DNA of 60,320 bases, taken from positions 1 through 60,320 of the forward strand of contig JAEEJK010000038.1 of the NCBI GenBank assembly GCA_016281815.1, given 5' to 3'. Below the pieces are notes generated by a model. It had not been told where the DNA came from. It saw nothing but the letters and a program-made list of their open reading frames with translations, and made no database searches. The DNA comes from Prevotella sp. (GTDB lineage Bacteria > Bacteroidota > Bacteroidia > Bacteroidales > Bacteroidaceae). Positions within the stretch are counted from its first letter, which is position 1, and every line of letters starts with the position of its first letter. A program made the position numbers and the translations under genes. This document shows, one piece after another, positions 59,406 through 60,320 of this stretch.

Positions 59406-60140
59406 ATGAAGAAGCGTGTGCTGGCCCTCATAGGGGCTTCCCTCATCATCATGGTATCCGCCGCCCAGGACAGGAAGGTGGAAAACAAACCCTATATCGA
59501 CCTGCGGCAGTTCCATTTCGGTGTTCTGGTGGGAACCCACCTGCAGGACATCGAGTTTCTCAATGTCGGTCCTCAACTCATCGAGCAGGAGGACGGGACG
59601 TATGTGGAGAAACTTATCTCCTGTGACCAGGACCGCTGGGATGCTGGATTCAATGTGGGTGTGCTGGGCGAGTTGCGCTTGAACACGAATTTCCAGTTGC
59701 GCGTTGCTCCGGCGATGTATTTCGGCACACGCCATATTTCTTTCTACAACCATACAGATAACTTGGCGATGCAGGAGGTGCAGACCATGAAGACGGCCTA
59801 TATATCTTCGGCTGTCAACTTGATTTTTGCTGCGCCCCGTTTCAACAACCACCGCCCTTATGTCATAGCAGGTATCAACCCGATGATCAATCTGTCGGGG
59901 AAGGACAACGATTATCTGAAACTTAAGCGCTATGATGTGTTTGCCGAAGTGGGCTTGGGCTGCGACTTTTATCTGCCTTTTTTCAAGTTGCGTCCAGAGT
60001 TGAAATTCCTCTACAGTCTCACCAACAGTCTTGACACCGACCATGTCAATCACCTGAAAAACCGCGAGATGATCATGTACACGAATTCTGTTTCCAAGGC
60101 TCGCACCAAGATCATCGCCCTCACTTTCTATTTCGAATAA
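59406..60140 (+). CDS. porT: PorT-family outer membrane beta-barrel protein
   Basis: 244 residues. Signal peptide to about residue 20 (VSAAQ). The block QDRKVENKPYIDLRQFHFGV and later HLQDIEFLNVGP and VGVLGELRLN are the PorT/SprT pattern; alternating strands and the terminal LTFYFE indicate an outer membrane barrel of about eight strands. In Porphyromonas and Flavobacterium this protein is needed for type IX secretion. No other type IX gene lies in the window. Promoter not recognised in the AT-rich 110 bases upstream. Confidence 0.87.
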   Translation: MKKRVLALIGASLIIMVSAAQDRKVENKPYIDLRQFHFGVLVGTHLQDIEFLNVGPQLIEQEDGTYVEKLISCDQDRWDAGFNVGVLGELRLNTNFQLRVAPAMYFGTRHISFYNHTDNLAMQEVQTMKTAYISSAVNLIFAAPRFNNHRPYVIAGINPMINLSGKDNDYLKLKRYDVFAEVGLGCDFYLPFFKLRPELKFLYSLTNSLDTDHVNHLKNREMIMYTNSVSKARTKIIALTFYFE

Positions 60141-60160
60141 TCTTCACTGTCTGGAATTAT

Positions 60161-60320
60161 TTGTTGTCCCGAATTTTCGAATGGGTCGAATGGATTTTCT
60201 TTTCATTCGTGAGTTTTTGTTGTCCCGAATTTTCGGATGGGTCGAATGGATTTTCTTTTCATTCGTGAGTTTTTGTTGTCCCGAATTTTCGGATGGGTCG
60301 AATGGATTTTCTTTTCATTC
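60161..60320 (+). repeat. 56-bp tandem repeat, runs off the window
   Basis: Copies start at 60161, 60217 and 60273 with TTGTTGTCCCGAATTTTCG. Copies 2 and 3 are identical as far as visible; copy 1 has one substitution. Each unit contains CGAATG and CATTCG as 6-bp inverted arms and CCGAAttTTCGG. The third copy is cut by the window edge after 48 bases. Confidence 0.92.

Noticed and set aside
60161..60320. Possible CRISPR array
   Set aside because: Successive units are the same along their entire length; there are no variable spacers and no cas genes.

Overview
The window is chromosomal DNA from a member of the Bacteroidetes, most probably a Prevotella-like Bacteroidales. The signs are promoters of the Bacteroidetes type (TTTG or TTG about 20 bases ahead of TAnnTTTG) in front of many transcription units, mostly A-rich leaders instead of strong Shine-Dalgarno sequences, the order tuf-trnW-secE-nusG-rplKAJL-rpoBC, a PorT homologue, and several Bacteroidetes-style small families (DUF3467, stand-alone AICAR formyltransferase). 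Species was not determined.

Bases 1-31.4 kb are one long information-processing block, all on the + strand: the 3' part of tuf, tRNA-Trp, secE, nusG, rplK, rplA, rplJ, rplL, an attenuator-like hairpin, rpoB, rpoC, a small DUF3467 gene, a promoter, the str genes rpsL-rpsG-fusA, then the fused S10, spc and alpha clusters (rpsJ to rplQ, with secY, map, infA and rpoA) and a terminator. Two genes shorter than 60 codons, rpmD and rpmJ, belong here. Ribosomal protein L18 carries an unusual insertion of about 27-29 residues.

Bases 31.4-38.1 kb hold a glycine-zipper lipoprotein, NADP-type glutamate dehydrogenase (- strand), a second lipoprotein, and a 991-residue protein that joins two receiver-like domains to a PEP-synthase-type ATP-grasp domain but lacks the phosphohistidine and PEP domains.

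Bases 38.2-45.9 kb hold a MoxR membrane-associated cluster: an RDD protein (- strand) divergent from SpoIIM-like, membrane, DUF4129, DUF4350, MoxR AAA+ and DUF58 genes. It is bracketed by two nearly identical ~80 bp non-coding transcription units, each with its own promoter and terminator and each with an FNR-type palindrome (TTGATnnnnATCAA) exactly 60 bases upstream of the -7 element. This is the most interesting unexplained signal in the window.

Bases 45.9-60.3 kb hold aquaporin, four 73-bp tandem repeats, class II aldolase, an SPFH/ribbon-helix-helix/DUF1648 trio, rplS, the stand-alone AICAR formyltransferase, a small basic protein, a - strand operon (hpt-adk fusion, obgE, pgeF), nnr, a 5'-nucleotidase split into two genes in swapped order, a 55-residue ferredoxin, porT, and a 56-bp tandem repeat that runs off the end. 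Many intergenic spaces from 38 kb onward carry short-period repeats (7-, 8- and 9-mers); at several gene ends the repeat supplies the stop or start codon.
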